A stretch of DNA of 7,059 nt from the NCBI GenBank assembly GCA_003649085.1, contig QMQV01000074.1:1-7059 (forward strand), read 5' to 3'. The notes below the pieces were generated by a model that saw only the letters and a list, made by a program, of their open reading frames with translations, did not search any database and was not told the DNA's origin. Positions 5,267-7,059 of this stretch are shown piece after piece (the first letter of the stretch is position 1; every line of letters starts with the position of its first letter). This DNA comes from Thermoproteota archaeon (lineage in GTDB: Archaea; Thermoproteota; Methanomethylicia; Methanomethylicales; B66-G16). A program made the translations under genes and the position numbers.

Positions 5267-6607
5267 TTGAAAGCAGACGTATTGATTATAGGCGGAGGGG
5301 ATGGAGGCTTAGCCGTCTTCAGAATGGTTAAAGCACTTAAACCTGATTGGGAAGTTGTTGTCGTAAAACCTGAAGTAGGCTTTTGCTTTAAATGCCCCTT
5401 GCCCTTCTACATAGCTGGAGAAGCCCCAGCCGAGGGAGTTTTCCTTAAAGACGAGGAGATGTTTAAGGGTGCTCACCTGATCTATGCGCATGCAGTCAGC
5501 GCCTCATACGCTAGTAGGGAGGTTAAGCTCTCATCTGGTGAAGTTATAAAGTTTGAGAAGGCAGCTGTTATAGCTACAGGCTCTCAGCCATACTTACCTA
5601 AGGTAGAAGGCGCTTCTCTTGAAAACGTGTTTACCTTAAGGAGCTTTGAAAGCGCTAACGCGATATCAGATGCTCTCAAGACAGCTAATAGCGCTGTCAT
5701 AGTCGGCGGAGGCTACATAGCTACAGAGCTCAGCGAAGCTTTCGTTAAGAAAGGCGTCAAAACGCACTTAGTTGTTAGAAGCAGGGTTTTAAGAGGGTCT
5801 TTTGACGAAGACTTTTCAGCAATCTTTAAAGCCGAGCTCGAGAGACACGGCGTTGAAGTCCATCAGGGCAAGAACGTGGTCAAAGTTGCTGGTTCAAAGA
5901 AGGTTGAGAAAGTCGTATTAGATGATGGATCTGAAGTAAAGGCAGACCTCGTGGTCTTTGCGACCGGCACTAGGCCAGTTTTAGAGCTAGCAATGAGGTT
6001 TGGCTTAGCTATTGGGCAATTAGGAGTTCTAGTTGATGATAGGATGGAAACTAGCTTAAAGAGCGTGTATGCCGTAGGCGAGGTCGCTGAGACCAGACAT
6101 TTAGTTAGCGGTAAGCCTACAACTTGCAAGACAGCAGCTACGGCGATGGCTCAAGGAGCGGTCGCCGGATACAACATAGCTGGTTACGCCGTAACATATC
6201 CAGGAGATGCTGATTGCTTGATTTCAAAGCTCTTTGATCTACACGTAGGAAAAGCTGGTTTGACAACGGAGGAGGCGCTATTAAGCGGTTTCAAACCCGT
6301 CTCTAAGGTAGTCAAATATAGAGATCACTACACTTCCTTGCCTGGAGGTAATGAGTTTACAGCTAAGGTAATCTTTGACGTAAACACGGGCTTACTCCTA
6401 GGATGTCAGTTTATTGGGCAAGCAAGTGTAGCGGATAAAGTTGAAGCAGCAGCTCTAGCATTGAGGTTTAAAGCTAGGGTAACCGACTTAATATCCTATT
6501 CCTCTGCCTCCTTCCCAGCTTCAACCTTCAACCCGCGCTTTAACCAGTTCAGAGAGCCTGCCCAGCAGATGTTTAAGGAGCTTTTAGATATCTTTAAGAA
6601 GGCTTAA
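5267..6607 (+). CDS. FAD-dependent NAD(P)H disulfide oxidoreductase, CoA-disulfide reductase-like, with CFKC pair
   Basis: The 446-residue protein has the two-dinucleotide-fold layout of the CoA-disulfide reductase/NADH oxidase/polysulfide reductase family. The FAD motif is GGGDGG (9-14; the family usually has A/P at position 12). The active-site stretch FCFKCPLPFYIAGE replaces the family's SFxxCGLPYY: C43 matches the single redox cysteine, and C40 is additional, giving CxxC. ATG (232-234) and YAVGE (268-272) are FAD motifs, with Glu where Asp is usual. The nucleotide fold is GGGYIA (147-152), followed by VVRSR (169-173). Ala as third motif position and Arg instead of an acidic residue after the second strand suggest NADPH. 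The dimerisation domain covers about 320-446. Start: TTG 5267 with GAGGTG. The substrate could be CoA disulfide, polysulfide, oxygen or a redoxin. The CxxC and the nrdDG/redoxin context favour a redoxin, which is inference. Confidence 0.88.
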   Translation: MKADVLIIGGGDGGLAVFRMVKALKPDWEVVVVKPEVGFCFKCPLPFYIAGEAPAEGVFLKDEEMFKGAHLIYAHAVSASYASREVKLSSGEVIKFEKAAVIATGSQPYLPKVEGASLENVFTLRSFESANAISDALKTANSAVIVGGGYIATELSEAFVKKGVKTHLVVRSRVLRGSFDEDFSAIFKAELERHGVEVHQGKNVVKVAGSKKVEKVVLDDGSEVKADLVVFATGTRPVLELAMRFGLAIGQLGVLVDDRMETSLKSVYAVGEVAETRHLVSGKPTTCKTAATAMAQGAVAGYNIAGYAVTYPGDADCLISKLFDLHVGKAGLTTEEALLSGFKPVSKVVKYRDHYTSLPGGNEFTAKVIFDVNTGLLLGCQFIGQASVADKVEAAALALRFKARVTDLISYSSASFPASTFNPRFNQFREPAQQMFKELLDIFKKA

Positions 6608-7046
6608 CCTCAACGCTCGCCTGAACCCTCACCTTCACTTTATCCTTTATAGCTTTAAGCACTGGACAATATTTTTCAGCGTTTTCAACTGCCTTATTGA
6701 CGCTTTCAACAGCTTCCTGCTTTTTAACGAAGATCTTAAAGCTCATGTTCACTTCAGTAAAGCATACGCCATTTCCAGGCTCGATAGCGGCTACGACACC
6801 CCCCTCGATGCCTGAGATATCGTCAATTACCTTAAACTTCTTTAAGAAATACATGAGGGTCGTGGTGGAACAAGTTAAGCAAGATAAGGCGAACAGCTCT
6901 TCAGGCTTCACATAGCCAGCTACTCCTCCGTATTCAGCTGGCAGCGCAAACAAGCCTTTAAAGCCGCTCTCCCCCCTAAACTCCCCGATAACTCCTCCAG
7001 ACGAGCTTATGAACCCTTTATACTGATGCCTAAACTTCGCAGCCAT
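6594..7046 (-). CDS. OsmC/Ohr-family thiol peroxidase-like protein
   Basis: The 150-residue protein is full length for the family. KPEELFALSCLTCSTTTLMYFLKK (47-70) matches the OsmC central helix, in which the reactive cysteine aligns with C59. Near the C-terminus AEKYCPVLKAI supplies the second conserved cysteine, C127. Together they would reduce organic hydroperoxides through a disulfide. An extra cysteine, C56, makes a CxxC with C59. The N-terminal strands (about 5-45) fit the family's beta-sheet. Start: ATG at 7046 with AGGTG at 7058-7054 upstream. This is the only ATG start among the genes here. It converges with the flavoprotein gene and overlaps its last 14 bases, tail to tail. Some OsmC homologues have no measured peroxidase activity, so family is firm and substrate open. 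Confidence 0.88.
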   Translation of the reverse strand: MAAKFRHQYKGFISSSGGVIGEFRGESGFKGLFALPAEYGGVAGYVKPEELFALSCLTCSTTTLMYFLKKFKVIDDISGIEGGVVAAIEPGNGVCFTEVNMSFKIFVKKQEAVESVNKAVENAEKYCPVLKAIKDKVKVRVQASVEVKPS

Positions 7047-7053
7047 GCGAATA

Positions 7054-7058
7054 CACCT
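7054..7058 (-). promoter_or_regulatory. Ribosome binding site of the OsmC-like gene
   Basis: AGGTG on the minus strand, seven bases before ATG, matches the archaeal anti-SD (GGAGGTGA core). It supports this start; the promoter lies outside the window. Confidence 0.6.
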
Positions 7059-7059
7059 A

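Noticed and set aside
5863..6129. Minus-strand open frame of 88 codons inside the flavoprotein gene
   Set aside because: Ser/Thr/Pro-rich translation typical of an antisense shadow; the plus strand holds conserved FAD and NAD(P) motifs there.
6697..6915. Plus-strand open frame opposite the OsmC-like gene
   Set aside because: No recognisable domain and no SD; the minus strand has the OsmC cysteine motifs.
1..7059. CRISPR array, transposon, phage or defence genes, tRNA or rRNA
   Set aside because: No regular spacer-repeat pattern, transposase motif, terminal inverted repeats or tRNA-like cloverleaf was found on either strand.

Overview
The window reads as archaeal DNA, probably from a thermophilic anaerobe of the Thermoproteota or a related lineage. 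Start regions carry TATA-box promoters. Starts are mostly TTG with purine-rich Shine-Dalgarno (SD) sequences, and the class III ribonucleotide reductase and surface protein look archaeal. No genus is proposed, because nothing here is diagnostic without a database comparison.

Layout. (1) The left edge, minus strand, holds the N-terminal part of a HisS/HisZ-family protein that runs off the window and has no recognisable start codon. (2) It is divergent from a plus-strand pair: a secreted, membrane-anchored protein with Ig-like domains (557-1762) and, directly abutting it, a small CxxC redoxin (1763-2041). A single palindromic TATA box (500-507) may serve both directions. (3) An intergenic stretch (2042-2227) holds a possible terminator, two near-identical AT-rich direct repeats 22 bp apart, and the TATA box of the next unit. 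(4) nrdD (2228-4390) appears to start at CTG and so carries a complete N-terminal ATP-cone. It is followed 18 nt later by its radical-SAM activase nrdG (4409-5200). (5) After a 66-nt gap with its own likely promoter comes a flavoprotein NAD(P)H disulfide reductase (5267-6607). (6) A convergent OsmC-family thiol protein (7046-6594, minus strand) overlaps the 3' end of the flavoprotein gene.

How the genes may work together. The central theme is thiol redox chemistry around anaerobic deoxyribonucleotide synthesis. NrdG makes the glycyl radical on NrdD, and NrdD reduces ribonucleotides. The nearby redoxin (CVKC) and a CoA-disulfide-reductase-like flavoprotein with an unusual CFKC pair are good candidates for its thiol electron supply. 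The OsmC-like protein (extra CLTC pair) could remove peroxides. The relay NADPH to flavoprotein to redoxin to NrdD is inference from gene order and motifs. Thiol-dependent class III reductases are known; this particular set of partners is not one I can name.
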